Shown here: positions 1 through 7,284 of the stretch, in pieces | Position numbering within the stretch: the stretch's first letter is position 1 | How the letters are laid out: every line of letters begins with the position of its first letter | DNA from: JAVVHH01 sp965199585 | GTDB taxonomy: Bacteria > Pseudomonadota > Alphaproteobacteria > Acetobacterales > Acetobacteraceae | NCBI GenBank assembly: GCA_965199585.1 | Contig: CBDASI010000002.1 | Span: 3,224,001 to 3,288,000, forward strand | Direction: 5' to 3' | DNA length: 64,000 nt | Translations under genes and position numbers: made by a program | The notes under the pieces: model-generated | Told to the model about the DNA's origin: nothing | Seen by the model: only the letters and a program-made list of their open reading frames with translations | Database searches by the model: none

Positions 1-96
1 ATAGCCCGCGACATCGCCCGCGCCCATGGCGGCGAGATCCACCTCGAGCACAGCCCGCTGGGCGGCCTCCGCGCTCGGATGCGCCTCCCCGTCTGA
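1..96 (+). CDS. Sensor histidine kinase, C-terminal fragment (5' end outside window)
   Basis: The first 31 codons are open to a TGA stop and read as the end of a HATPase_c domain: an IARDIARAHGG stretch, then GGLRARMRLPV at the C terminus. This matches the G2-box helix and last strand of bacterial sensor histidine kinases, which bind ATP and autophosphorylate on a histidine. The sensor and dimerisation parts lie outside the window, so the signal and the cognate regulator cannot be named. The flagellar operon begins 138 bp downstream on the same strand behind its own sigma-54 promoter, so co-transcription is not required. Confidence 0.75.
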   Translation: MARDIARAHGGEIHLEHSPLGGLRARMRLPV

Positions 97-187
97 CAGC
101 AAATCTTGACCCGGCATCTATCGCCGACCCGGCACTTTTGACCTACCTCGCTCCCCTAAATTCTGAGGTTTCACGCGGCCAGCACCC

Positions 188-202
188 TGGCACGCCGCTT
201 GC
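188..202 (+). promoter_or_regulatory. Sigma-54 (-24/-12) promoter of flgF operon
   Basis: The bases TGGCACGCCGCTTGC match the RpoN consensus TGGCACG-N4-TTGC exactly, with the GG and GC dinucleotides correctly spaced. The element ends 32 bp before the flgF ATG, leaving room for a start site about 12 bp downstream and a short leader. Sigma-54 promoters for hook-basal-body genes are established in Caulobacter-type flagellar hierarchies, where FlbD is the activator. No enhancer site could be identified by eye. Confidence 0.88.
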
Positions 203-234
203 CTTTACCCATCCAGCCACCGCTGGACCTCACG

Positions 235-975
235 ATGGAACTGCCGACCTACGTCGCCCTCTCCCGCCTTGCCGCCCAACAGCGCGCGCTGGACGTCACT
301 GCGTCCAACCTGGCCAACGCGAACACCCCCGGCTTCAAGGCCAGCCGCGTTCTCTTCACCGATTGGCTCTCTAGCCAGACCGGCACCGAAGCGCCCGTCG
401 GCGACCGCAAAGTTGCCTACACGCAGGACCGCGCCACCTACCGCGAGCAGCAGCCCGGCGCCTTGCAGAACACCTCCAACCCGCTGGACCTAGCCATCGC
501 CGGCGAAGGCTACTTCACCGTCGACACCCCCCGTGGCCCCCGCCTCACCCGCGCCGGACACTTCACTCAACAAGCCAACGGCACGATCGGCGACATGGAA
601 GGCAACGCCCTCCTCAGCTCGTCCGGTAGCCCCCTCCGCATCGCCCCGACCGACACCGAGATCACCGTCACTCCGGACGGCACCATCAGCACCGAGTCCG
701 GCGAAATCGGCCGCGTCGGCGTCGTCATGCCCGCCGACCCCAACCGCGTCACCCCCGAAGGCAGCCGCGACCTCCGTGCCGACATGCCGACCGCGCCGGT
801 CGCCCAAGCCAAGATCGTTCAGGGCGCCGTCGAGGATAGCAACGTCCAGTCCATCGTCGAGACCACCCGCATGATGAGCGATCTCCGCTCCTTCCAGTTC
901 ACCACGCAGTTCGTTCAGGCCGAAGCCGATCGGATGCAGTCCGCTATCGATAAGATCACCGAGAGGAAGATGTAA
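235..975 (+). CDS. flgF: Flagellar basal-body rod protein FlgF
   Basis: A 246-residue proximal rod protein secreted by the flagellar type III apparatus; it forms part of the drive-shaft rod across the periplasm. The N terminus carries the rod/hook family motif with N25-L-A-N-A-N-T-P-G-F-K35, and the C terminus has the coiled-coil-forming helix typical of FlgF/FlgG. The ATG at 235 was chosen because an in-frame TTG at 199 lies inside the sigma-54 promoter and would add residues absent from the family. It is the first gene of flgF-flgG-flgA-flgH; its TAA overlaps the flgG start by one base. Confidence 0.95.
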   Translation: MELPTYVALSRLAAQQRALDVTASNLANANTPGFKASRVLFTDWLSSQTGTEAPVGDRKVAYTQDRATYREQQPGALQNTSNPLDLAIAGEGYFTVDTPRGPRLTRAGHFTQQANGTIGDMEGNALLSSSGSPLRIAPTDTEITVTPDGTISTESGEIGRVGVVMPADPNRVTPEGSRDLRADMPTAPVAQAKIVQGAVEDSNVQSIVETTRMMSDLRSFQFTTQFVQAEADRMQSAIDKITERKM

Positions 976-1760
976 TGCGTTCGCTCGACATCGCCGGCAC
1001 CGGCATGCAGGCACAGCAGACCAACGTCGAAGTAATCTCCAACAACATCGCCAATATGACGACCACCGGCTTCAAGCGCAGCCGCGCCGAGTTCCAGGAC
1101 CTACTCTACCAGAACCTCCGCCGCGTCGGCTCCAACAGCTCCGACAACGGAACCATCGTCCCCTCGGGCGCCCAACTCGGCCTCGGCGTCAAGACCGCCG
1201 CGATCTACCGCATCCACGAGCAAGGCAACATCCAGCAGACCAGCAACAGCCTCGACGTAGCCATCAAGGGCAAAGGCTTCTTCCAAGTGACCTTGCCCAC
1301 CGGCGACACCGCCTACACCCGCGACGGCACGTTCAGCCTTTCGCCCAACGGCGAGATCGTGACCGCGGACGGCTACCCGATCGCCCCCGGCATCACCATT
1401 CCGCCCAACGCACAGGACGTCTCGATCAATGCCGGCGGCGACGTGCAGGTCACTCTCGCCGGCCAGACCGCGTCGCAGACCGTCGGCACCCTCACTCTCG
1501 CCACCTTTGCCAACGAGGCCGGCCTCGCCTCCACCGGCGACAACCTCTACCTCGCCACCTCAGCCTCCGGGAACGCCGTCAACGGCAATCCCAACACGAC
1601 CGGCTTCGGCAGCGTCATGGCCGGCTTCGTCGAGACCAGCAACGTCAACGTCGTCACCGAGATCACCAATCTCATCACCGCCCAGCGTGCCTATGAGATG
1701 AACAGCCGGGTGATCACGACCAGCGACCAGATGCAATCCACCCTGACCAACCTGAGGTAA
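975..1760 (+). CDS. flgG: Flagellar distal rod protein FlgG
   Basis: A 261-residue distal rod protein, normal length for FlgG. The N-terminal signature with N23-N24-I-A-N and T31-G-F-K34 and the C-terminal AQRAYEMNSRVITTSDQM region are diagnostic of FlgG and form the two helices of the rod subunit. It assembles on top of FlgF and carries the L and P rings. The start overlaps the flgF stop by one base (TAATG), implying translational coupling. Transcription is expected from the sigma-54 promoter at 188-202. Confidence 0.97.
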   Translation: MRSLDIAGTGMQAQQTNVEVISNNIANMTTTGFKRSRAEFQDLLYQNLRRVGSNSSDNGTIVPSGAQLGLGVKTAAIYRIHEQGNIQQTSNSLDVAIKGKGFFQVTLPTGDTAYTRDGTFSLSPNGEIVTADGYPIAPGITIPPNAQDVSINAGGDVQVTLAGQTASQTVGTLTLATFANEAGLASTGDNLYLATSASGNAVNGNPNTTGFGSVMAGFVETSNVNVVTEITNLITAQRAYEMNSRVITTSDQMQSTLTNLR

Positions 1761-1763
1761 CGC

Positions 1764-2711
1764 GTGAAAACCACCGCCCTCCTCGCCGTCATAGCGTGCG
1801 CCGCCCTCGCCCCGTGCCAGGCGGCGACCTTGAAGCCGCTGAGTACCATCGCCGGTAGCACCATCAAGCTGTCGGACCTTTGGGACGGCGTGACTGACGA
1901 CAAGTCGCTCGCCCCCGCGCCGGCGCCAGGCGCGCGCATGACCGTGCCGTCGGCCCAACTCGCTGCCATCGCGCGCGATTACGGCGTTGACTGGCACCCT
2001 GCCTCCAGCGGCGATCGCGTCATCCTCGAGCGGCCCGGCCGCGCCATCACCCGCGACGACGTCAAGCCTGCCATCGTCGCCGCCCTGCCCGGCGCCGGCC
2101 TCCCGCTCGATGCCGAACTCGAGATCGGCGCCATTGCCGCCGACCAAGTCCCCGCCGACGCCAAGCTCGACATCGTCGCCACCCAGTTCGACGTCGATCC
2201 GAGCAGCGGTCGCTTCGCCGCCCTCCTCACGATATCCGCCGCCGGCCTGCCAGACACACAGCTCCGCCTCGGCGGTCACGTCCAAGAGATGGTCGACATC
2301 CCCGTCCTCCGCCGCCGTCTTGTCCCCGGTGACATCGTTTCCGCACAAGATCTGTCCTGGGCCAAGGTCCGCGCCAGCCTCACCCGCGGCGAGATCGTCC
2401 ACACCCTCGCTCAAGCGGTCGGCCTAGCCGCGAAACGGTCGATCCAACCCGATCAACCTATTCCCCTGGCCGAACTCGGTCGCGCCATGGTCGTCCAAAA
2501 AGGAGAGCCCGTGAACCTCAGCCTCGAAACGCCGGGATTAGCTGTCTACGCACGCACCATCGCCACTGAGCCGGGTGGACTCGGTGACCATATCAGGGTG
2601 CTCAACGAGCTCGCCCGCACCACGGTGGAAGCGGAAGTAACCGGCGCCGGCCGAGCCCGTGCCGTTCCAGGCACCGCCCGTCCCTTCACGCGCTACATGG
2701 CCATTCGATGA
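1764..2711 (+). CDS. flgA: Flagellar P-ring assembly chaperone FlgA
   Basis: A 315-residue periplasmic chaperone that assists FlgI polymerisation into the P ring. It starts with GTG three bases after the flgG stop. The first ~20 residues form a Sec signal peptide (hydrophobic core, cleavage near CQAA). A SAF/ChapFlgA region covers roughly residues 170-310, with VPVLRRRLVPGDIV-type motifs and a C-terminal stretch ending in a family-like VTGAGRARAV. It overlaps flgH by four bases (ATGA). Being next to flgH and in the same regulon as flgI fits its role in ring assembly. Confidence 0.92.
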   Translation: MKTTALLAVIACAALAPCQAATLKPLSTIAGSTIKLSDLWDGVTDDKSLAPAPAPGARMTVPSAQLAAIARDYGVDWHPASSGDRVILERPGRAITRDDVKPAIVAALPGAGLPLDAELEIGAIAADQVPADAKLDIVATQFDVDPSSGRFAALLTISAAGLPDTQLRLGGHVQEMVDIPVLRRRLVPGDIVSAQDLSWAKVRASLTRGEIVHTLAQAVGLAAKRSIQPDQPIPLAELGRAMVVQKGEPVNLSLETPGLAVYARTIATEPGGLGDHIRVLNELARTTVEAEVTGAGRARAVPGTARPFTRYMAIR

Positions 2712-3445
2712 TCAAGCCTTACATCGCGTTGTCCGTCGCGGTCCTTCTCTCGGGCTGCGGCTCGCTCCAACGGCTCTCCGAAGTCGGCCGTCCCCCGACC
2801 ATGACAGCCAGTAGCGATCCGACCGGCGATCCGTCCTATCGCCCCATTACCATGCCGATGCCACGCCCCCAGACCGAGCCAGCTGAAGCGAACAGCCTGT
2901 GGCGGCAAGGCAGCCGAGCCTTCTTTAAGGACCAGCGCGCCGCAAACGTTGGCGACATCGTCACCGTCCTGGTTAACATCACCGACAACGCGGATCTCAA
3001 AAACGAAACCTCCGCCAACCGAAGTGGCAGCGAAGGCCTTGGCGTGCCGAACCTTCTCGGTCTCGAGCGCTCCGTCCCAAGGGTATTCGGCAAGGGCGTC
3101 AGCCCGGCATCCCTAGTCTCCGCGACTTCGACGAACGCCAACACTGGCACCGGTGCGATCAAGCGTAACGAGACCGTCACCTTGCGCCTGGCAGGCGTTG
3201 TTACTCAGGTTCTACCCAATGGCAACCTAACCGTGGCCGCACGCCAGGAGGTCCGCGTTAATTCCGAACTGCGCGATCTTCAAGTAAGCGGCGTCATTCG
3301 TCCGCAGGACATCGCCAGCGACAATACTGTCCAACACGACCGCATGGCCGAAGCACGTATCTCCTACGGTGGCCGCGGCCAGCTCACGGACGTGCAACAA
3401 GCTCGTTATGGTCAGCAACTCTTAGATATACTGCTGCCCTTCTGA
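2708..3445 (+). CDS. flgH: Flagellar L-ring lipoprotein FlgH
   Basis: A 245-residue outer-membrane lipoprotein that forms the L ring. A lipobox LLSGC puts the lipidated cysteine at residue 17. Family motifs follow: a SLW segment near residue 63, DQRAANVGDIVTVLV, KRNETVTLRLAGVVTQVLPNGNL and a C terminus ending in QQLLDILLPF. It is the last gene of the flgF operon (ATGA overlap with flgA) and converges on dksA across a 28-bp gap that holds a hairpin. Base composition is slightly less GC-rich than in the neighbours. Confidence 0.95.
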   Translation: MIKPYIALSVAVLLSGCGSLQRLSEVGRPPTMTASSDPTGDPSYRPITMPMPRPQTEPAEANSLWRQGSRAFFKDQRAANVGDIVTVLVNITDNADLKNETSANRSGSEGLGVPNLLGLERSVPRVFGKGVSPASLVSATSTNANTGTGAIKRNETVTLRLAGVVTQVLPNGNLTVAARQEVRVNSELRDLQVSGVIRPQDIASDNTVQHDRMAEARISYGGRGQLTDVQQARYGQQLLDILLPF

Positions 3446-3464
3446 CGTTAATGCCCCTGAGGGA

Positions 3465-3487
3465 ACCGGGCGATCAGTCGTCCCGGT
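3465..3487. terminator. Hairpin between convergent flgH and dksA
   Basis: Arms ACCGGG-CGA and TCG-T-CCCGGT pair over nine base pairs with one bulged T and a four-base loop. The dksA stop codon (minus strand) lies in the loop. There is no downstream T run, so a terminator role for either gene is inferred only from position. Confidence 0.35.
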
Positions 3488-3893
3488 GAACCCGCTCCAT
3501 ACGCTCATGTCGCTCTTGCGCTTCGATGGACATCGTCGCGATCGGACGAGCCTCCAACCGACGCAGTCCGATCGGCTCGGACGTATCTTCACAATATCCG
3601 TAGGTTCCCCCATCAATCCGCGCCAATGCCTGATCAATTTTGGACACCAGCTTACGCGCTCGATCACGGGTGCGTAGCTCGAGAGCTCGATCCGTCTCGA
3701 CGCTCGCACGGTCGGTAATGTCGGCTTCGTGAATTCCACCCTGGGAAGACAGGCTCGCCAAAGTTCCATCCGCCTCGCGTAACAATTCGGCACGCCAACG
3801 CTGAAGCTTCTGCCGAAAATACTCGGCTTGGATGGCGTTCATGAACTCCTCATCTTCCGACGGCCGATAGTCCGGTGGCAGCGTGAGCATCAT
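3474..3893 (-). CDS. dksA: DksA-family RNA polymerase-binding regulator with degenerate zinc finger
   Basis: A 139-residue protein of the DksA/TraR family, which binds the RNA polymerase secondary channel and acts with ppGpp at stress-responsive promoters. The coiled-coil tip aspartates are present as D58-I-T-D61-R-A, followed by LELRTRDRARKL and the GLRRLEARPIAT motif. Of the four zinc cysteines of E. coli DksA only C101 remains; the others are T104, S122 and A125. This resembles the low-cysteine DksA forms common in alphaproteobacteria. It lies antisense between flgH and fliX. Two ATGs are adjacent; the first is used. Confidence 0.9.
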   Translation of the reverse strand: MMLTLPPDYRPSEDEEFMNAIQAEYFRQKLQRWRAELLREADGTLASLSSQGGIHEADITDRASVETDRALELRTRDRARKLVSKIDQALARIDGGTYGYCEDTSEPIGLRRLEARPIATMSIEAQERHERMERVHRDD

Positions 3894-4011
3894 GGTTCAG
3901 TCCCTTATTTAGTCACCTTCCGGTGTTCTGCCGGCTTATACGCACGCCTCCCTGCTGCGCCAAGCAGCCTTTTGGACTACTCGGCCGTCTTTCATCGATC
4001 CTTTGCCATTG

Positions 4012-4416
4012 TTACATCGATGCCGCACGTCCCCGCTTCGCCAGCTCGATCCCGGCGCGCAGACGCACCGCTCGCAACACGCCGGCAAGCGCCGGACTGC
4101 TTGCTGTGATCGGCCGCGCGACCAGGGCCGTCAACCGATCCAGATCGGGCTCTCCATCTCCGAGAAGAGCCCGTTGAAGCTCGCCCAACTCGTCGATCAC
4201 CGCCTCGCCGTGCTGCCGCGCCTCACGGTCCTGCTGCAACCCAGACTGCGACTCCTGCAACGAAAGCAGTGAAGCCGCTGACACGCTCGCGCTGGCGATC
4301 GTCGCATCGGCCGGCGCCGTCTGTTCAGGCTTGACCGCAAACGGTCGGCCTTCAGCACCTCGACGGGAAGGTATGTTGCTCGCCGTATTGGATCGTGAAA
4401 TACCGACTAAGACCAA
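4012..4416 (-). CDS. fliX: Flagellar assembly regulator FliX
   Basis: A 134-residue protein matching FliX, the alphaproteobacterial partner of the sigma-54 activator FlbD that couples basal-body assembly to late flagellar transcription in Caulobacter. The C-terminal half has the recognisable pattern ASLLSLQES...LDELGELQRALLGDG...LRAVRLRAGIELAKRG. The TTG at 4416 is preferred because GGGAGG lies five to six bases upstream and the resulting MVLVGISRS start fits the family. A farther TTG at 4446 lacks such a site. It is divergent from flgI, the classical fliX/flgI arrangement. Confidence 0.85.
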   Translation of the reverse strand: MVLVGISRSNTASNIPSRRGAEGRPFAVKPEQTAPADATIASASVSAASLLSLQESQSGLQQDREARQHGEAVIDELGELQRALLGDGEPDLDRLTALVARPITASSPALAGVLRAVRLRAGIELAKRGRAASM

Positions 4417-4499
4417 ATCACCCTCCCAAAATTGCCGAGCCGGCAATTTCTACCCAGCGCCGCCGCCTGAAGACTCCTTGGTTTCATTCACTTCTCCCC

Positions 4500-4514
4500 T
4501 GGCACGCGGCTTGC
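4500..4514 (+). promoter_or_regulatory. Sigma-54 (-24/-12) promoter of flgI operon
   Basis: The bases TGGCACGCGGCTTGC match the RpoN consensus exactly and share 13 of 15 bases with the flgF promoter at 188-202. The element ends 12 bp before the flgI ATG at 4527, so the leader must be very short, and it shows that upstream in-frame codons are not translated. FlbD-type activation is inferred from the adjacent fliX gene. Confidence 0.88.
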
Positions 4515-4526
4515 TCCGTCTCCATC

Positions 4527-5648
4527 ATGTCCTCAATACCTTTACGATTTGCAAAGAAGTGCATCTCAATCGCGCTGCTTGCGCTGTGCCTCTATCCCCT
4601 GACGGGGCAGGCCGCCGTCCGCATCAAGGATATTGCTGACGTCGAAGGCGTTCGCGATAACCAACTGGTCGGCTATGGACTCGTCGTCGGCCTCAACGGT
4701 ACTGGAGACCGGCTCGACAGCGCGGTTTTCACCCGACAATCCCTGATCGGCATGCTCGAGCGGCTCGGCGTAAACACGCGTGATCAGGAGGCCAGGCTTC
4801 AGACCAGGAACGTCGCCGCCGTCATGGTCACCGCCAACCTGCCGGCTTTCGCCCGTAGCGGTAGCCGTATCGATGTCGCCGTCTCTGCGCTCGGCGACGC
4901 GAAGGATCTTACCGGCGGAACCCTGCTCGTGACGCCGTTGCTCGGCGCCGACGGCGAGGTTTACGGCGTCGCCCAGGGTGCCATGGCGACATCGGCGATC
5001 GCGGCTCGCGGCGCTGGCGCTTCGGTCACCCGCGGCGTCCCCACCTCCGCCCGTATCGCCAACGGCGCCACCGTAGAACGGGAAGTCGCTTTTCAGTTCA
5101 ATACTCGCGCTGGCCTCCGTCTCGGCTTGCGCAATCCCGATCTCACGACCGCGCGCCGCATTGCCGACGCTATCAACCGCGTTCTCGGCGGCGGCGCCCG
5201 CGCTACCGACCCGCGCACAGTCGCCATCGCGCTCGGCGGCCGCGACCCGGTCGACGCCCTCGCTCGGATCGAGGATCTCCAAGTAGAACCCGACACCCCC
5301 GCGGTCGTCATCATCGACGAAGCCAGCGGCACGGTCGTCATGGGTGACAACGTCCGCATCAGCACCGTCGCCATCGCTCAAGGCAACCTGACCATCCGGG
5401 TCACCGAGGATCCTCAGGTAAGCCAGCCTGGACCGCTTTCGAACGGCAGCACGGTCGTGACGCCGCGGAGCAACATTCAGGTCGACACTCAGTCCGATCG
5501 CAAGCTCGGCATACTCCGCGGCGGGATCACGCTCCGAGATCTCGTCGCCAGCCTCAATTCCCTCGGGGTCGGACCACGCGACATGATTAGCATCCTGCAA
5601 TCCATCAAAGCCGCCGGCGCCCTCCAAGCGGATCTGCAATTCCGATGA
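4527..5648 (+). CDS. flgI: Flagellar P-ring protein FlgI
   Basis: A 373-residue periplasmic protein that polymerises into the P ring around the rod. The N terminus is a Sec signal peptide (KK, hydrophobic ISIALLALCLYPL core, cleavage near GQAA). It is followed by the invariant VRIKDIADVEGVRDNQLVGYGLVVGLNGTGD and ends with the family C terminus LVASLNSLGVGPRDMISILQSIKAAGAL. The ATG at 4527 is chosen because earlier in-frame codons precede or overlap the sigma-54 promoter. It overlaps the next gene by four bases (ATGA). FlgA, encoded 1.8 kb upstream, is its assembly chaperone. Confidence 0.96.
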   Translation: MSSIPLRFAKKCISIALLALCLYPLTGQAAVRIKDIADVEGVRDNQLVGYGLVVGLNGTGDRLDSAVFTRQSLIGMLERLGVNTRDQEARLQTRNVAAVMVTANLPAFARSGSRIDVAVSALGDAKDLTGGTLLVTPLLGADGEVYGVAQGAMATSAIAARGAGASVTRGVPTSARIANGATVEREVAFQFNTRAGLRLGLRNPDLTTARRIADAINRVLGGGARATDPRTVAIALGGRDPVDALARIEDLQVEPDTPAVVIIDEASGTVVMGDNVRISTVAIAQGNLTIRVTEDPQVSQPGPLSNGSTVVTPRSNIQVDTQSDRKLGILRGGITLRDLVASLNSLGVGPRDMISILQSIKAAGALQADLQFR

Positions 5649-5938
5649 TCAACACCACCCCGCCTGCCGCCCCGTCGACGACGCTCTCGCCGGCACAACT
5701 TCAAAAATATCAAAAAGCAGCGACCGACTTCGAATCGATGGCCATCAACCAACTGCTGACCCCGATCTTCAACACCGTCGACCAATCGAAATCGATGTTT
5801 GGCGGTGGCGAGGGCGAGGCTGCCTGGAAGCCGATGATGGTCACCGCAATCGCCAAGCAAATGACGGCCCAAGGCGGCCTCGGCCTCGCTCAACCCATCA
5901 TGCAACAGATGATCCGCATGCAGGAACACGCCAAATGA
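5645..5938 (+). CDS. flgJ: Rod-binding protein (FlgJ N-terminal domain, CheL-like)
   Basis: A 97-residue protein equal to the rod-capping domain of FlgJ without the muramidase domain, as usual in alphaproteobacteria (called CheL in Caulobacter). Diagnostic residues are the ATDFESMAINQLLTPIF helix, the glycine-rich MFGGGEGEAAWKPMM and the GGLGLAQPIMQQM end. It is expected to cap the growing rod in the periplasm; peptidoglycan opening would need a separate enzyme not seen here. ATGA overlaps join it to flgI upstream and to the FlgN-like gene downstream. Confidence 0.88.
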   Translation: MINTTPPAAPSTTLSPAQLQKYQKAATDFESMAINQLLTPIFNTVDQSKSMFGGGEGEAAWKPMMVTAIAKQMTAQGGLGLAQPIMQQMIRMQEHAK

Positions 5939-6276
5939 TCGACCAGAATGCTGCCATGACCCTGGAAGCCATCCTCATGGCCGAGAACGAGGCGCTGGAA
6001 CGGCATGACGCCGATGCCGCCGTCTCTCTGCTCCCACGCAAGATCGCCGCTGCCCAGGCTCTATCGCAGAACGACATCTCGAACGAACTCGGCCTGCGAC
6101 TGCGCGACTTGTCGGCGCGCAATCAACTCCTTCTCGAGCGTGCACTCGAGGTCCAGAGCGAGATCGTCGCCATGGTCATCCATGCCGCGAAATCCGTTCC
6201 CGCTGGCCCCCGCTACGGCGCTGCCGGCAAGTCGATCCCTGGCGACACTCGCGTCGCCATGACCCGGCACGCGTGA
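5935..6276 (+). CDS. flgN: FlgN-like flagellar export chaperone
   Basis: A 113-residue, mostly helical protein with the FlgN-type pattern of an ILMAENEALERHD helix followed by LLPRKIAAAQ and a long second helix ending in EIVAMVIHAA. FlgN chaperones hook-associated proteins FlgK and FlgL before export. Sequence divergence in this family is high, so the call leans on the pattern, the size and the position as last gene of flgI-flgJ-flgN. It starts in a four-base overlap with the preceding gene. Confidence 0.7.
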   Translation: MIDQNAAMTLEAILMAENEALERHDADAAVSLLPRKIAAAQALSQNDISNELGLRLRDLSARNQLLLERALEVQSEIVAMVIHAAKSVPAGPRYGAAGKSIPGDTRVAMTRHA

Positions 6277-6307
6277 CGCCGCGCTGCCCACATGTTAGGG
6301 CGGCTGG

Positions 6308-7282
6308 ATGCATCTTGCCTTCGCACTTCCACCACCGTCGGAGACTGGCGGCGGCGGGGGGGCCGCCTACATCGACGGCCTTGTCAGCGGCCTGCGCGCG
6401 ATAGGCGCCCGGGTTGACCTGCTCGTCGGGGAGAATCCGGTCTTCCCGGCCGGGTCGACGGCAGTGGTCGACGGCATGCTGCTTCCAAGGCTGCACCAGC
6501 GTTTGGAAGACCTTATACACGCCGATGCAGTCGCTCTGGTCCATCACGCCGCTGCCGCCGCCAGCCGCGATGAGCCATCCAGGACGCAAACTCTCGCTAT
6601 TGAACGCTCGATGCTCCAGCGCATGCGCCGGATCGTCGCCACCAGCGAGCCCGTCGCGCTCCGCCTAGCCGACGAATTTGGCGTCAAGGCTTATGCCGTC
6701 CCGCCCGGCCTCGGCGAGGCCGCGCTGGCGACCCCCGATCCGCACCAGCCGATTATCCTCTCGGTCGGCGTCCTGACCCGGCGAAAAGGCCATGACCGCG
6801 TACTACAGATTGCGTCCCGCTTGCTCGATCTCCCTTGGCACCTCGTCATCGCCGGCGACACCCAGCGCGAGCCGACCTACGCGGCAGAACTTCGCACCCT
6901 CGCTGACCGCCACGGTCTTGGCGACCGTGTCACCATTCTCGCCGACCCCACCTCCGACCGCCTCGAGCTAGAGTGGCGCCGGGCCACCGTTCTTGCTCTA
7001 GCCACGCGGTGGGAAGGATACCCGTCCGCCATCGCGGAAGCGTTGCAACGCGGCATTCCGTGCCTCACCACCGCCGGCGCCAATGCCGAATCGATTCTCC
7101 CCGCCGCCGCCGGCGCGATCTGTTCTCTCGATGACCTTGCGACGTTCGGAAAGTGCCTCCGTCGCCTGCTGTACGACACCGAGCTTCAGGCCGACATGGC
7201 CCGCGCCGCCAGCGCCGCTAGCGAGGAGCTTCCGCGCTGGGCCGATCGCGCCCGAGATTTCATCCGCTTCGTGGAGCAGTAA
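6308..7282 (+). CDS. GT4-family glycosyltransferase
   Basis: A 324-residue GT-B fold enzyme. The N terminus has a glycine-rich GGGGGAAYIDGL loop; the C-terminal domain has the group-1 (GT4) features ILSVGVLTRRKGHDRVLQ, LVIAGD and the nucleotide-sugar E-x7-E region around RWEGYPSAIAEALQRGIPCLTT. It should move a sugar from an activated donor to an unknown acceptor. It starts 31 bp after the flgN-like gene and ends 2 bp before the OtnK-type kinase, so it may be co-transcribed with both. A link to flagellin or LPS glycosylation is possible but unproven. Confidence 0.85.
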   Translation: MHLAFALPPPSETGGGGGAAYIDGLVSGLRAIGARVDLLVGENPVFPAGSTAVVDGMLLPRLHQRLEDLIHADAVALVHHAAAAASRDEPSRTQTLAIERSMLQRMRRIVATSEPVALRLADEFGVKAYAVPPGLGEAALATPDPHQPIILSVGVLTRRKGHDRVLQIASRLLDLPWHLVIAGDTQREPTYAAELRTLADRHGLGDRVTILADPTSDRLELEWRRATVLALATRWEGYPSAIAEALQRGIPCLTTAGANAESILPAAAGAICSLDDLATFGKCLRRLLYDTELQADMARAASAASEELPRWADRARDFIRFVEQ

Positions 7283-7284
7283 CC

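Noticed and set aside
199..234. Upstream extension of flgF from a TTG at 199
   Set aside because: It begins inside the sigma-54 promoter, before any possible transcription start, and adds residues not found in FlgF.
4395..4526. Upstream extension of flgI
   Set aside because: It crosses the sigma-54 promoter at 4500-4514; the ATG at 4527 begins a proper signal peptide.
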